DNA of 52,787 nucleotides from contig JAEWOR010000024.1 of the NCBI GenBank assembly GCA_023399595.1, positions 1 to 52,787 on the forward strand, written 5' to 3'. Positions 41,058 through 49,643 of the stretch are shown here, piece after piece. Position 1 is the first letter of the stretch. Every line of letters starts with the position of its first letter. The stretch is from Bacteroidota bacterium (GTDB lineage Bacteria > Bacteroidota > Bacteroidia > Flavobacteriales > Weeksellaceae). Under the pieces are notes generated by a model that saw nothing but the letters and a program-made list of their open reading frames with translations, had not been told where the DNA came from and ran no database searches. The translations under genes and the position numbers were made by a program.

Positions 41058-42665
41058 TTATTTTTTACTACAAGCCTCAATAAACGCTTTGAATAAAGGA
41101 TGTGGCGTAGCTACCGTACTTTTATATTCTGGGTGATACTGAACTCCCACATAAAACGGGTGCGAAGGCATTTCCAAGGCTTCTACTAAACCAGTTTCTG
41201 GATTAGTTCCCGTTGCCATTAAACCATTTTTCTCAAATTCATGCAAATAATCGCTATTGAATTCGTAACGGTGTCTATGTCTTTCAGAAATATTTTTAGC
41301 ACCGTAAACCTCATGCAATTTAGAATTGTTTTTCAATGTACATTTCCAAGCTCCTAAACGCATTGTTCCACCTTTATCGATCACGTTTTTCTGCTCTTCC
41401 ATTAATGAAATTACAGGATCAGGTGTTGCGCTATCAAATTCTACAGAATTAGCTTTGGGGTGCCCTAGAACATTTCTTGCAAACTCCACTGTCATAATTT
41501 GCATTCCTAAACAAATCCCTAACAATGGAATATTATTTTCTCTACCGTATTTTGCGGTAAGAATTTTACCTTCAATTCCTCTATCCCCAAAACCTGGAGC
41601 GATAAGAATTCCGTTTACACCATTTAAAGTTTCAGCAATGTTTTCTTCAGTAATATCTCCACTGTACACCCAACGAACTTTCACGTCTGTATCTAAATCA
41701 GCACCTGCATGTTTGAAGGATTCTGCAATAGAAATATAAGAATCTTGTAGAGAAACATATTTCCCCACTAAAGCTATTTCAACAGTTTTCTTAGGGTTTT
41801 GGAATTTTTTAAGGAAAGTTTTCCAATCTTTTAAATTAGGTTCTTTATCGGATTTCAAATTCAACTCCTTCATCACCACCTCATCGAAATTCTGCTTTTG
41901 AAGATAGATTGGAACTTCGTAAATAGTGTCTAAATCTTTACATTCGATAACATTATCCAAAGGAACGTTACAGAATTGCGCCAACTTAGCTCTTTGGTCT
42001 TTAGGAATTTTATGTTCCGTTCTACAAACCAAAACATCCGCCATAATTCCGCTTTCCATTAATTGACGAACAGAATGCTGAGATGGTTTTGTTTTCAACT
42101 CACCACTTGAAGCCAAGTAAGGAAGCAATGTAAGGTGAATCACCATTGAATTTTGCTCTCCTAACTCCCATTTTAACTGACGAACAGTTTCTATATAAGG
42201 AAGAGATTCAATATCTCCTACGGTTCCACCAATTTCAGTGATGATGATGTCGTAGTTTTGTTTAGAAAGAATTTTTATTCTTCTTTTAATTTCGTTGGTA
42301 ATATGAGGAATCACCTGAACGGTTTTCCCCAAGAAATCTCCTTTTCTTTCTTTTTCTATTACAGTTTGGTAAATTTTACCCGTTGTAACGTTGTTATTTT
42401 GAGAAGTTGGAGCATCTAAGAATCTTTCATAATGCCCTAAATCCAAATCGGTTTCTGCACCGTCTTCGGTAACATAACATTCACCATGCTCATAAGGGTT
42501 CAAAGTTCCTGGATCAATATTGATATAAGGATCTAATTTCTGAATAGTTACGTTAAAGCCTCGTGATTTTAGTAGAAGTCCAAGGGATGCAGAAACAATT
42601 CCTTTCCCTAGAGATGATGTTACACCTCCTGTTACGAAAATGTATTTCGTGTTCTTTTTACTCAT
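41058..42665 (-). CDS. pyrG: CTP synthase
   Basis: This is CTP synthase, 535 residues, converting UTP to CTP with glutamine. The N-terminal synthetase domain has FVTGGVTSSLGKGIVSASLG (P-loop), DPYINIDPGTLNPYEHGECYV, and EIGGTVGDIESLPYIE. The C-terminal class I amidotransferase domain has the nucleophile in PLLGICLGMQ and the His-Glu pair in QYHPEYKS. The ATG at 42665 is used: the alternative at 42683 overlaps the -7 promoter element. It ends at a terminator before yidC. Confidence 0.98.
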   Translation of the reverse strand: MSKKNTKYIFVTGGVTSSLGKGIVSASLGLLLKSRGFNVTIQKLDPYINIDPGTLNPYEHGECYVTEDGAETDLDLGHYERFLDAPTSQNNNVTTGKIYQTVIEKERKGDFLGKTVQVIPHITNEIKRRIKILSKQNYDIIITEIGGTVGDIESLPYIETVRQLKWELGEQNSMVIHLTLLPYLASSGELKTKPSQHSVRQLMESGIMADVLVCRTEHKIPKDQRAKLAQFCNVPLDNVIECKDLDTIYEVPIYLQKQNFDEVVMKELNLKSDKEPNLKDWKTFLKKFQNPKKTVEIALVGKYVSLQDSYISIAESFKHAGADLDTDVKVRWVYSGDITEENIAETLNGVNGILIAPGFGDRGIEGKILTAKYGRENNIPLLGICLGMQIMTVEFARNVLGHPKANSVEFDSATPDPVISLMEEQKNVIDKGGTMRLGAWKCTLKNNSKLHEVYGAKNISERHRHRYEFNSDYLHEFEKNGLMATGTNPETGLVEALEMPSHPFYVGVQYHPEYKSTVATPHPLFKAFIEACSKK

Positions 42666-42680
42666 TAGATTAGGTTTGTG

Positions 42681-42711
42681 CAAAGTTATGAGAAAAAGAA
42701 ATACTAGGCAA
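42681..42711 (-). promoter_or_regulatory. Promoter of pyrG
   Basis: On the minus strand TTG (plus 42709-42711), 20 bases, then TAACTTTG (42681-42688) is a full match. The predicted transcript starts about 10 bases before the ATG at 42665, so the leader is almost absent. No long attenuation leader as in some firmicute pyrG genes is possible. Confidence 0.7.
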
Positions 42712-42730
42712 TTTTAATTTCCTTAAATAA

Positions 42731-42760
42731 GAAGACAGCCTTCATTTGAAGGCTGTCTTC
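42731..42760 (-). terminator. Hairpin after the second YceI gene
   Basis: GAAGACAGCCTTC (42731-42743) pairs perfectly with 42748-42760 around ATTT. It lies 25 bases past the stop of the minus-strand YceI gene and just before the pyrG promoter. The following T run is weak. Confidence 0.7.
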
Positions 42761-42784
42761 GGTGAATAATTTATATTTTCTTAA

Positions 42785-43351
42785 CTATTTCTGCAATTCT
42801 GCAAACAAAGTAATATCTACATTTTTACCTACTGCACTTCCTGTTGGATCGAATTTAATATTGTAATCTAATCTGTTGATTGTAAACTTAGCTTGGAAAC
42901 CTAAAACCTCTTTTCCTTCTTGATTTTTTGCCGTTCCGCCATAAGTTAAAGGAATACTTACTTTTTTAGTAACGTCTTTAATTGTTAAATCACCAGTTAC
43001 CACATAAGAATTACCTTTTCCTTTTTTCAAAGAAGTGCTTACAAATTTCATGGTTGGAAATTTTTCTGCTTCAAAAAAATCTGCACTTTTAAGGTGCTTA
43101 TCTCTCATTTCAACACTTGTATTAATAGAGTTTACATCAATGATGAAATCAAATTTTGCATTATCAAATCCAGCTTCTGGAGTTACAACCGTACCTTCCA
43201 TTTTATCGAACCTTCCCTCTACAAAGCTAATTCCCATATGTTTAATTTCAAATGATGCAAAAGAATGCATACCATCTACTTTCCAAGTGTTTTGTGCAAA
43301 TGCAACAATACTAAACAACGCAAATACTAAGGATAAAAATATTTTTTTCAT
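42785..43351 (-). CDS. YceI family periplasmic protein
   Basis: This is a 188-residue YceI lipocalin-like protein with a cleavable signal peptide (MKKIFLSLVFALFSIVAFAQ). The barrel shows WKVDGMHSFASFEIKHMGISFVEGRF, NAKFDFIIDVNSINT, MRDKHLKSADFFEAEKFPTMKF, GDLTIKDVTKKVSIPLTY and FTINRLDYNIKFDP. The family binds isoprenoid-type lipids in the periplasm. Unlike the paralogue at 19447-20124 it has no lipid anchor, so the two may serve soluble and membrane-tethered pools, which is inference. On the minus strand a -7-like TAACTTTG lies at 43372-43379. It is divergent from radA. Confidence 0.93.
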   Translation of the reverse strand: MKKIFLSLVFALFSIVAFAQNTWKVDGMHSFASFEIKHMGISFVEGRFDKMEGTVVTPEAGFDNAKFDFIIDVNSINTSVEMRDKHLKSADFFEAEKFPTMKFVSTSLKKGKGNSYVVTGDLTIKDVTKKVSIPLTYGGTAKNQEGKEVLGFQAKFTINRLDYNIKFDPTGSAVGKNVDITLFAELQK

Positions 43352-43435
43352 TTTTTAAAAATTTTATGCTGCAAAGTTACACTCATAAAATAGATGTAGC
43401 ATTGATGTATGTTATTTTTTCAATAATTTTACAAC

Positions 43436-44779
43436 ATGGCAAAACTTAAGACACAATATTTCTGTCAGAACTGTGGATCTCAATATTCTCAATGGCACGG
43501 ACAATGTAAAAATTGTGGAGAATGGAACACTCTGGTGGAAGAAGTGGTAGAAAAATCTTCAAAATCTGTTTCTACAAAATCTAAAAATCACATCATTAAT
43601 ATTATTGAGGTTGAAACCAATGAAGAACCTCGCATAAAAACCCCTTCCGAAGAGCTTAACAGGGTTTTAGGAGGTGGAATTGTTTTAGGATCTGTAACTC
43701 TCATCGGTGGCGAACCTGGAATTGGAAAATCTACTCTTCTTCTGCAATTAGCTTTAAAAATGAAGAAGAAAATCCTCTATGTTTCCGGGGAAGAAAGCGC
43801 TTCACAAATTAAAATGCGCGCAGATAGATTAACGGATTTACAAAATCCAAATTGTTTTTTGTTTACAGAAACTTCTTTGGAAAAAATTATTCATGAAGCT
43901 AAAAAATTAGAACCCGATTTTGTTATTATAGATTCTATTCAAACTTTGCAATCTCAATTGATTGAAAGTTCACCTGGAACGGTTTCTCAAATTAGAGAAT
44001 GTTCCAATGAGATTATTAAGTACGCTAAAGAAAATAATGTTCCTGTTTTTTTGGTGGGACACATAACAAAAGATGGACAAATCGCTGGACCAAAGGTTTT
44101 AGAACACATGGTAGATGTCGTTTTGAATTTTGATGGCGATAGAAATCACCTTTTCAGATTGTTAAGGGCCAACAAAAATCGTTTTGGTTCGACTTCAGAA
44201 ATTGGAATCTATGAGATGATTTCTCAAGGTTTAAAAGAAATTAGAAACCCTTCGGAAATTTTAATTACTAAGAAATTTGAAGAACTTTCCGGAAATGCAA
44301 TTGCAGTAACTTTAGAAGGAAACAGGCCCATGCTTTTGGAAATCCAAGCTTTGGTTTCTACCGCCGTTTATGGAACTCCACAAAGAAGTTCAACAGGTTT
44401 TGATGCCAAAAGATTGAATATGCTTTTAGCAGTTTTGGAAAAAAGAGCAGGTTTTCAACTGGGAGCAAAAGACGTTTTCTTAAATATTACTGGAGGAATA
44501 AAAACCGATGATCCCGCTTTAGATTTAGCCGTTGTAGCAGCTATTTTGTCGAGTAATGAAGATATTGCTATTTCTGAGCATTTTTGCTTCGCTGGTGAAA
44601 TTGGTTTAAGTGGTGAAATTCGTCCTATTGCACAAGCTGAGCAAAGAATTTCGGAAGCCGAAAAATTGGGTTATGAAAAGATTTTTGTTTCTAACCTCAA
44701 CAAAATTCCTAAGAAAAAATACGGAATAAAGATTGAAGAAGTAAGTAAAATTGAAGATTTCCACGAAAGACTTTTTTAA
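43436..44779 (+). CDS. radA: DNA repair protein RadA
   Basis: This is RadA (Sms), 447 residues, a RecA-like branch-migration helicase. The N-terminal zinc finger has Cys10, Cys13, Cys24 and Cys27. Walker A is GGEPGIGKST, followed by ILYVSGEESASQIKMRADRL and Walker B DFVIIDSIQT. The family's diagnostic RANKNRFGSTSEIG is present, and the C-terminal Lon-protease-like domain runs from about 285 (LDLAVVAAILSSNEDI, GEIGLSGEIRPI). Its TAA directly abuts the ATG of the next gene, indicating an operon. Confidence 0.97.
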   Translation: MAKLKTQYFCQNCGSQYSQWHGQCKNCGEWNTLVEEVVEKSSKSVSTKSKNHIINIIEVETNEEPRIKTPSEELNRVLGGGIVLGSVTLIGGEPGIGKSTLLLQLALKMKKKILYVSGEESASQIKMRADRLTDLQNPNCFLFTETSLEKIIHEAKKLEPDFVIIDSIQTLQSQLIESSPGTVSQIRECSNEIIKYAKENNVPVFLVGHITKDGQIAGPKVLEHMVDVVLNFDGDRNHLFRLLRANKNRFGSTSEIGIYEMISQGLKEIRNPSEILITKKFEELSGNAIAVTLEGNRPMLLEIQALVSTAVYGTPQRSSTGFDAKRLNMLLAVLEKRAGFQLGAKDVFLNITGGIKTDDPALDLAVVAAILSSNEDIAISEHFCFAGEIGLSGEIRPIAQAEQRISEAEKLGYEKIFVSNLNKIPKKKYGIKIEEVSKIEDFHERLF

Positions 44780-45352
44780 ATGAATTTCCTCGCCCACTCA
44801 CTTTTAGCCTTTTCAGATGAGCAGATTACAGGACAGTTTCTGGAAGATGTTATTCGTAATAGTGAAAGGTTTTCTTTTCCTGAGGATGTTCAAAAAGGTA
44901 TAAAACTGCACCGTGAAATAGATACTTTTACAGATTCTCATCCTGCTATCTCTGAGGCTAAAAAAGTATTCAGTCCGATTGTGAGATTGTATGCTGGAGC
45001 TTTTGTAGACGTAGCTTTTGATTATTTTGTAGCGCATTCCATGGCGGATGAACAGCTTTTTAATCACTCACAAAAAGTATATGCTGCTTTATGGAAAAAT
45101 GAAAAATGGCTTCCTGAAGTTTTAATAAGAATGCTTACCAAAATGGAGCAGGACAACTGGCTGTACAATTATAAAAACGATTGGGGAATAGATTTCAGTA
45201 TGAGAAATGTATTAATGAAAGCTAAATATTTAGATAAAGACTTACCTGTTTTTCAGGCATTTTTAGATAACAAACCTATTCTAAAAGAGCATTTTGATGA
45301 ATTCTTCCCTGATTTGGTTGCTCATATTGAAAAATTGAGATTTGAAATTTAA
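44780..45352 (+). CDS. acpH: Acyl carrier protein phosphodiesterase family (DUF479)
   Basis: This is a 190-residue protein of the ACP phosphodiesterase family, related to HD-domain hydrolases, which removes phosphopantetheine from acyl carrier protein. It starts MNFLAHSLLAFSDEQITGQFLEDVI with the early His and the Asp at residue 22, has GIKLHREIDTFTDSHP (His and Asp pairs expected to bind metal), and then FVDVAFDYFVAHSM. Length and motif order are standard. The ATG follows the radA stop with no gap, so translational coupling is likely. The functional name rests on family membership; activity in Bacteroidetes is not known to me. Confidence 0.85.
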   Translation: MNFLAHSLLAFSDEQITGQFLEDVIRNSERFSFPEDVQKGIKLHREIDTFTDSHPAISEAKKVFSPIVRLYAGAFVDVAFDYFVAHSMADEQLFNHSQKVYAALWKNEKWLPEVLIRMLTKMEQDNWLYNYKNDWGIDFSMRNVLMKAKYLDKDLPVFQAFLDNKPILKEHFDEFFPDLVAHIEKLRFEI

Positions 45353-45370
45353 GCTTAATAAAATAATTTA

Positions 45371-45425
45371 AAAAAAATCTCCAGTTTCGGCGAGCCAAAG
45401 GCTCGCCGAAACTGGAGATTTTTTT
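45371..45425. terminator. Bidirectional terminator, 26-bp perfect hairpin
   Basis: The arms 45371-45396 and 45400-45425 are perfectly complementary with an AAA loop, and begin and end in seven A and seven T. It separates acpH from the converging DUF6702 gene. Confidence 0.92.
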
Positions 45426-45439
45426 CTGCTGATTACAAT

Positions 45440-45940
45440 TTAAAACTGCTGATACATATATCTTGTGGGATAAGTCAGCTTTTCACTTTTCCTATCTCCG
45501 TCTACAATAACGTGGATAATATTAATTTGATCATCAAAATAATTATACAGAAAACTCATAGAAACTTCTACTTTTTTAGGATCAGCAACAACTTCCGTCT
45601 CCAAGAAAATATCCACCGATTCTTTATCCTCTTCATAACCCACAAACTTTACTTTCACAAATTGGTTATTCACTTTTAACCTAAGATGTTCCGTACAATA
45701 AGCCTCCACAGCGGGTTTCATTTGAGCTTTAAATTTCGGATCGTTAAAATGTAAAGGTTTTCCCTGTTTTTTAGAAACTGCGTTTTCCAAATCATCCAAG
45801 AAAAAACGCCCAGTAATTTCAAAAGTTTTACTTTCTATATTGTATTTTATTTCCATGGAACCCACATGATAAGGATGGGCTTTTTTAACAATTCCAAAAA
45901 ACATCAACGGACTTAGCAAAAACAATAAAACCTTTTTCAA
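45440..45940 (-). CDS. DUF6702 family exported protein
   Basis: This is a 166-residue protein with an N-terminal hydrophobic signal (MKKVLLFLLSPLMFFGIV). The mature part begins HPYHVGSMEIKYNIESKTFEITGRFFLDDLE, the pattern of the DUF6702 family in Bacteroidetes, and continues with a beta-rich domain (LRLKVNNQFVKVKFVGYEEDK, VSMSFLYNYFDDQINIIHV). Its function is unknown. It is divergent from a HupE-like gene followed by an M1 peptidase; I recall this trio as a recurring neighbourhood in flavobacteria. On the minus strand a -7-like TAAATTTG lies at 45967-45974. Confidence 0.82.
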   Translation of the reverse strand: MKKVLLFLLSPLMFFGIVKKAHPYHVGSMEIKYNIESKTFEITGRFFLDDLENAVSKKQGKPLHFNDPKFKAQMKPAVEAYCTEHLRLKVNNQFVKVKFVGYEEDKESVDIFLETEVVADPKKVEVSMSFLYNYFDDQINIIHVIVDGDRKSEKLTYPTRYMYQQF

Positions 45941-46011
45941 AACACTATTTTTATTGGGATAAGCGACAAATTTAATTAAAATTTGTATTATCGTGTCATT
46001 AAAAAAATTTC

Positions 46012-46590
46012 ATGCAAGATTTTATTTTCTATTTAAAGCTCGGTTGGGAGCATATTATTTCAAAAGACGCTTTGGATCATCAATTATTTGTGTTGGTTTT
46101 AGTGGCGGTGTATTCTTATAAAGATTGGCAAAAAATTATATTATTAGTAACAGCTTTTACCATCGGACATTCAGTAACATTGGCGTTAAGCGTTATAGAT
46201 ATCATTAGAATCTCTTCCAAATGGGTTGAATTTCTCATTCCTTTAACTATTTTAATTACTGCTTTGGATAATATTCTCATGAAAAACAAGCAAAATAGTT
46301 TAATGAAAATGAATTATTATCTCGCATTAATTTTTGGTTTTATTCATGGAATGGGTTTCGCTAATACCGCAAGAATGATGATTGCAAAAGAACAAAGTCT
46401 TTTTGTTCCGCTTTTAGGTTTTAATATTGGATTAGAACTGGGGCAAATTGTTGTAGTCTTGTTTATTTTAATTGCGTTTTTTATTCTCATTTCTTTATTT
46501 AAAATTCAAAGAAAAGACTGGATAATGTTTGTTTCTTCTGGTGTTTTTGCACTTTCTTTACAAATGGCATTAGAAAGAATACCTTTTTAA
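46012..46590 (+). CDS. HupE/UreJ family membrane protein
   Basis: This is a 192-residue integral membrane protein with about six helices. It begins FIFYLKLGWEHIISKDALDHQLFVLVL and has AFTIGHSVTLALS and LIFGFIHGMGFANT, the His-bearing helices typical of HupE/UreJ proteins (DHxLF, GHSxTL, HGxGFA). Members are associated with nickel or cobalt supply to hydrogenase and urease, but no such enzyme is in the window, so the transported metal is an open question. It precedes the M1 peptidase by 53 bases on the same strand. Confidence 0.88.
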   Translation: MQDFIFYLKLGWEHIISKDALDHQLFVLVLVAVYSYKDWQKIILLVTAFTIGHSVTLALSVIDIIRISSKWVEFLIPLTILITALDNILMKNKQNSLMKMNYYLALIFGFIHGMGFANTARMMIAKEQSLFVPLLGFNIGLELGQIVVVLFILIAFFILISLFKIQRKDWIMFVSSGVFALSLQMALERIPF

Positions 46591-46643
46591 ATAAATTTGG
46601 TAGGAATTTATTATTATTTTTGAATCTGCTTATTTAAAATGCA

Positions 46644-49019
46644 ATGAAAGTTAAATATATCACAAGTTTCCTTATTTGTTCAACCTTAAGTTTTGCACAA
46701 AATATTCAAAACAATCCTGGAAGCAACCATGGAAATAAATTTGAACAACTCGGTACTATTTTACCAACTCCCAATTATTACAGAGCTGCATCGGGAGCTC
46801 CAGGACAAGGCTATTGGCAAAACCAAGCGGATTATGAAATTACCGCTTATCTAGATGAGGACAAAAGAAACCTTAGAGGTTCAGAAACGGTTACCTACAC
46901 CAATAACTCTCCTGATACACTAGATTATCTTTGGTTACAGTTAGATGAAAATCAGCAATCCACTTTAAATAAAGCGGACTATCCATATTCCTCTAGTCTT
47001 CCTAAAAATGTAAAAGCTGAACAATTAAAAGTTTCTGAAATTCCCGTAAAAGACAATGGTTATGGCGTAAGATTAGAAAAAGTAACCGATGCTAACGGAA
47101 AACCCCTTCCTTATGTGGTGAATAAAACCATGATGAGGATAGATCTGCCGAAACCACTGAAAAAAGGAGAAAAATACACCTTTAAAATAGATTGGAATTA
47201 CAATATCCCCAATCGTATAGAACGTGGAGGAAGAGGGGGCTACGAAAACTTCACTGAAGATGGAAATGACCTTTACACCATCACACAATGGTTCCCGAGA
47301 ATGTGCGTTTATAGTGATTTCCAAGGATGGCAAAACCATCAATTTACGGGTCGTGGAGAATTTGCATTGGTTTTTGGAAACTATAAAGTGAGTGTGAATG
47401 TTCCTGCAGATCATATTGTAGGCGGAACTGGTGAATGTAAAAATTATGATCAAGTTTTAACTTCTGCACAACTTTTAAGATACAAACAAGCTCAAAATGC
47501 TAATGAACCTATTGAAATTGTAACTTTAGACGAAGCTAAAAAAGCTGAAAAAAATAAATCTAAAGCAAGAAAAACTTGGGTTTTCGAAGCCCAAAATGTG
47601 AGAGATTTCGCATGGACTTCTTCTCGAAAGTTTGTTTGGGACGGAATGAAAGTTAACATCCCTGAAAACAATAAAAACGTAATGGCAATGAGCTTTTACG
47701 GAAAAGAAGCTTATGGTTTGTACAGAAAATATTCTACAAAAGCCGTTGCTCATACCATAAAAACCTACTCTGAATTTACGGTTCCTTACCCTTACCCAGT
47801 CGCGCAATCCGTGGAAGCTGCTAACGGAATGGAATATCCTATGATTTGTTTTAATTACGGAAGAACAGAAAAAGATGGAACTTATTCCGAAGGCACCAAA
47901 AACGGAATGATAGGCGTAATTATTCATGAAGTGGGACATAATTTCTTTCCAATGATTATTAATTCCGACGAAAGACAATGGAGCTGGATGGATGAAGGTC
48001 TTAATACTTTTGTGGAATACCTTACAGAAGAAAAATGGGATAATAAATTCCCTTCTAAGCGCGGGCCAGCTTGGACAATTGTGGATTATATGAAGCTTCC
48101 CAAAAATGAATTAGAACCTATTATGACAAACTCGGAAAACATTGCTCGTTTTGGTCCTAACGCTTACTCAAAACCAGCAACGGGTCTTAATATTCTTCGT
48201 GAAACCATTATGGGAAGGGAACTTTTTGATTCCGCATTTAAAACCTATTCTAAAAGATGGGCTTTCCGTCATCCTGAACCTGCAGATTTCTTCAGAACCA
48301 TGGAGGATGCTAGTGGTGAGGATTTAGATTGGTTTTGGAGAGGTTGGTTCTTTGGGACTGATCCTGTAGATATCGCAATTGACAAAGTAAGCATTGCTAC
48401 GCCAGATTTTACGGCAAAACCTGAAGCTAAAGAGGTAAAATACAAAGTAGAAAAACCTATTTTGAATGAGTTTGAAGACATTTCAAAAGTTAGAAATAGA
48501 GAAGAGAAAATACAATTCTATGTAGATAAAGATAAAGATTTGCAGGATTTTTATTATCGATACGACAGAGGACAGGAAAAAGTGGATACAGAGAAAGAAT
48601 ATTCTTTCAAAAATGATAATCTTAGCAGTTTAGACAAAAAAGATGCTGAGAAATTTAAAAATTTCACAGCTTACCAAATAGATTTCATTAACAAAGGTGG
48701 ATTGGTGATGCCAATAATCCTTGAATTTACTTTTGAAGACGGAACTAAAATCACGGATAAATCTTCTGCGCAAATTTGGAGACTTAATGAACAAAAAGTT
48801 TCTAAAACCTATTATTTTAACAAGAAAATAAAATCCATCCAACTAGATCCAATGCGTGAAACTGCAGATATAGACACCTCTAATAATCTGTGGAATGCAG
48901 ATGGAAACATTTCTCAAACTTCGAAGTTCCAAGTTTTCAAACAAAAACAAAAAGACGCAGTGAGAGGTGCTTCTAATGGACAGCTTAATCCAATGCAGGC
49001 ATCCGGAAAAAGTAAATAA
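46644..49019 (+). CDS. M1 family metallopeptidase
   Basis: This is a 791-residue secreted zinc peptidase. A signal peptide (MKVKYITSFLICSTLSFAQ) precedes the M1 N-domain (EITAYLDEDKRNLRGSETVTYTNNSPDTLDYLWLQLDEN). The catalytic HEVGH is at 428-432 and the third zinc ligand Glu451 in WMDEGLNTFVEYL, with the expected 18 residues between. The usual GxMEN exopeptidase motif reads NGMEYPM instead. The C-terminal helical region ends about residue 570 and is followed by a beta-rich charged extension. It is active-looking, in contrast to the HExxH-less relative at 28924. A -7-like TATTTTTG (46615-46622) suggests its own promoter. Confidence 0.93.
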   Translation: MKVKYITSFLICSTLSFAQNIQNNPGSNHGNKFEQLGTILPTPNYYRAASGAPGQGYWQNQADYEITAYLDEDKRNLRGSETVTYTNNSPDTLDYLWLQLDENQQSTLNKADYPYSSSLPKNVKAEQLKVSEIPVKDNGYGVRLEKVTDANGKPLPYVVNKTMMRIDLPKPLKKGEKYTFKIDWNYNIPNRIERGGRGGYENFTEDGNDLYTITQWFPRMCVYSDFQGWQNHQFTGRGEFALVFGNYKVSVNVPADHIVGGTGECKNYDQVLTSAQLLRYKQAQNANEPIEIVTLDEAKKAEKNKSKARKTWVFEAQNVRDFAWTSSRKFVWDGMKVNIPENNKNVMAMSFYGKEAYGLYRKYSTKAVAHTIKTYSEFTVPYPYPVAQSVEAANGMEYPMICFNYGRTEKDGTYSEGTKNGMIGVIIHEVGHNFFPMIINSDERQWSWMDEGLNTFVEYLTEEKWDNKFPSKRGPAWTIVDYMKLPKNELEPIMTNSENIARFGPNAYSKPATGLNILRETIMGRELFDSAFKTYSKRWAFRHPEPADFFRTMEDASGEDLDWFWRGWFFGTDPVDIAIDKVSIATPDFTAKPEAKEVKYKVEKPILNEFEDISKVRNREEKIQFYVDKDKDLQDFYYRYDRGQEKVDTEKEYSFKNDNLSSLDKKDAEKFKNFTAYQIDFINKGGLVMPIILEFTFEDGTKITDKSSAQIWRLNEQKVSKTYYFNKKIKSIQLDPMRETADIDTSNNLWNADGNISQTSKFQVFKQKQKDAVRGASNGQLNPMQASGKSK

Positions 49020-49364
49020 TATTATCGACATTCAAAAGAGGTTTTGTCCTAAAAATGTAAAAAGTAAGTTTAGCACAAAATCTCTTTTTTCGGCCTTGTT
49101 AATAAACATTAATTTTTAATAACAATTTTATTATCAATAGCTTTCCCCATGTCAAACCCATTTGCCCCGCAATAAAATCCGAATTAATTCGTGAAAATTA
49201 GATAAAAACAGCTTCCCTCATTATTCTTTTTCTGCCAAAATTTCACATTTTTATTTTTCTTCTGCCAATATTTATCCAAGAACCCTAGACAAAGCTCCAA
49301 GAACCAAGATGGCACATTCTTGGAGAATAAGAGAATAGATAAAAATTAAAAAATAAATATAATT
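49020..49364 (+). promoter_or_regulatory. 345-base groES upstream region with repeats and a leader hairpin
   Basis: There is no gene here. Direct repeats TCTGCCAAAATTT (49231-49243) and TCTGCCAATATTT (49261-49273) are exactly 30 bp apart, three helical turns. TCCAAGAACC occurs twice (about 49275 and 49296). CTCCAAGAA (49295-49303) pairs with TTCTTGGAG (49317-49325), a 9-bp hairpin ending 39 bases before the groES ATG. I found no complete CIRCE element and no convincing TAnnTTTG, so the control site is unassigned; the 30-bp repeats are the best candidate. Confidence 0.45.
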
Positions 49365-49643
49365 ATGTCAGTTAATTTCAAACCACTTTCAGATAGAGTT
49401 CTTGTTGAGCCTATCGCTGCAGAAACTAAGACTGCTTCAGGAATCATTATCCCAGACACAGCTAAAGAAAAACCACAAGAAGGTACCGTAGTTGCTGTTG
49501 GAGCTGGAAAAAAAGACGAACCTATGACGGTAAAAGTTGGAGACAAAGTACTTTATGGAAAATATTCTGGTCAAGAATTAAAATTAGATGGCAAAGATTT
49601 CTTAATCGTTAGAGAAGCTGACCTTTTAGGAATTATTGGGTAA
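49365..49643 (+). CDS. groES: Co-chaperonin GroES
   Basis: This is the 10-kDa co-chaperonin, 92 residues, forming the heptameric lid on GroEL. It shows FKPLSDRVLVEPI, the mobile loop AAETKTASGIIIPDTAKEKPQEG, GTVVAVGAG, the VGDKVLYGKYSGQELKLDG segment and the C-terminal LIVREADLLGII. The order and length are normal. groEL does not follow directly as in most bacteria: 436 bases, including an S23-like gene, lie between the two. Confidence 0.98.
   Translation: MSVNFKPLSDRVLVEPIAAETKTASGIIIPDTAKEKPQEGTVVAVGAGKKDEPMTVKVGDKVLYGKYSGQELKLDGKDFLIVREADLLGIIG

Noticed and set aside
49070..49076. TTAGCAC, resembling a half CIRCE (HrcA) site before groES
   Set aside because: The matching GAGTGCTAA half is not found at the required distance, so no HrcA operator is claimed.
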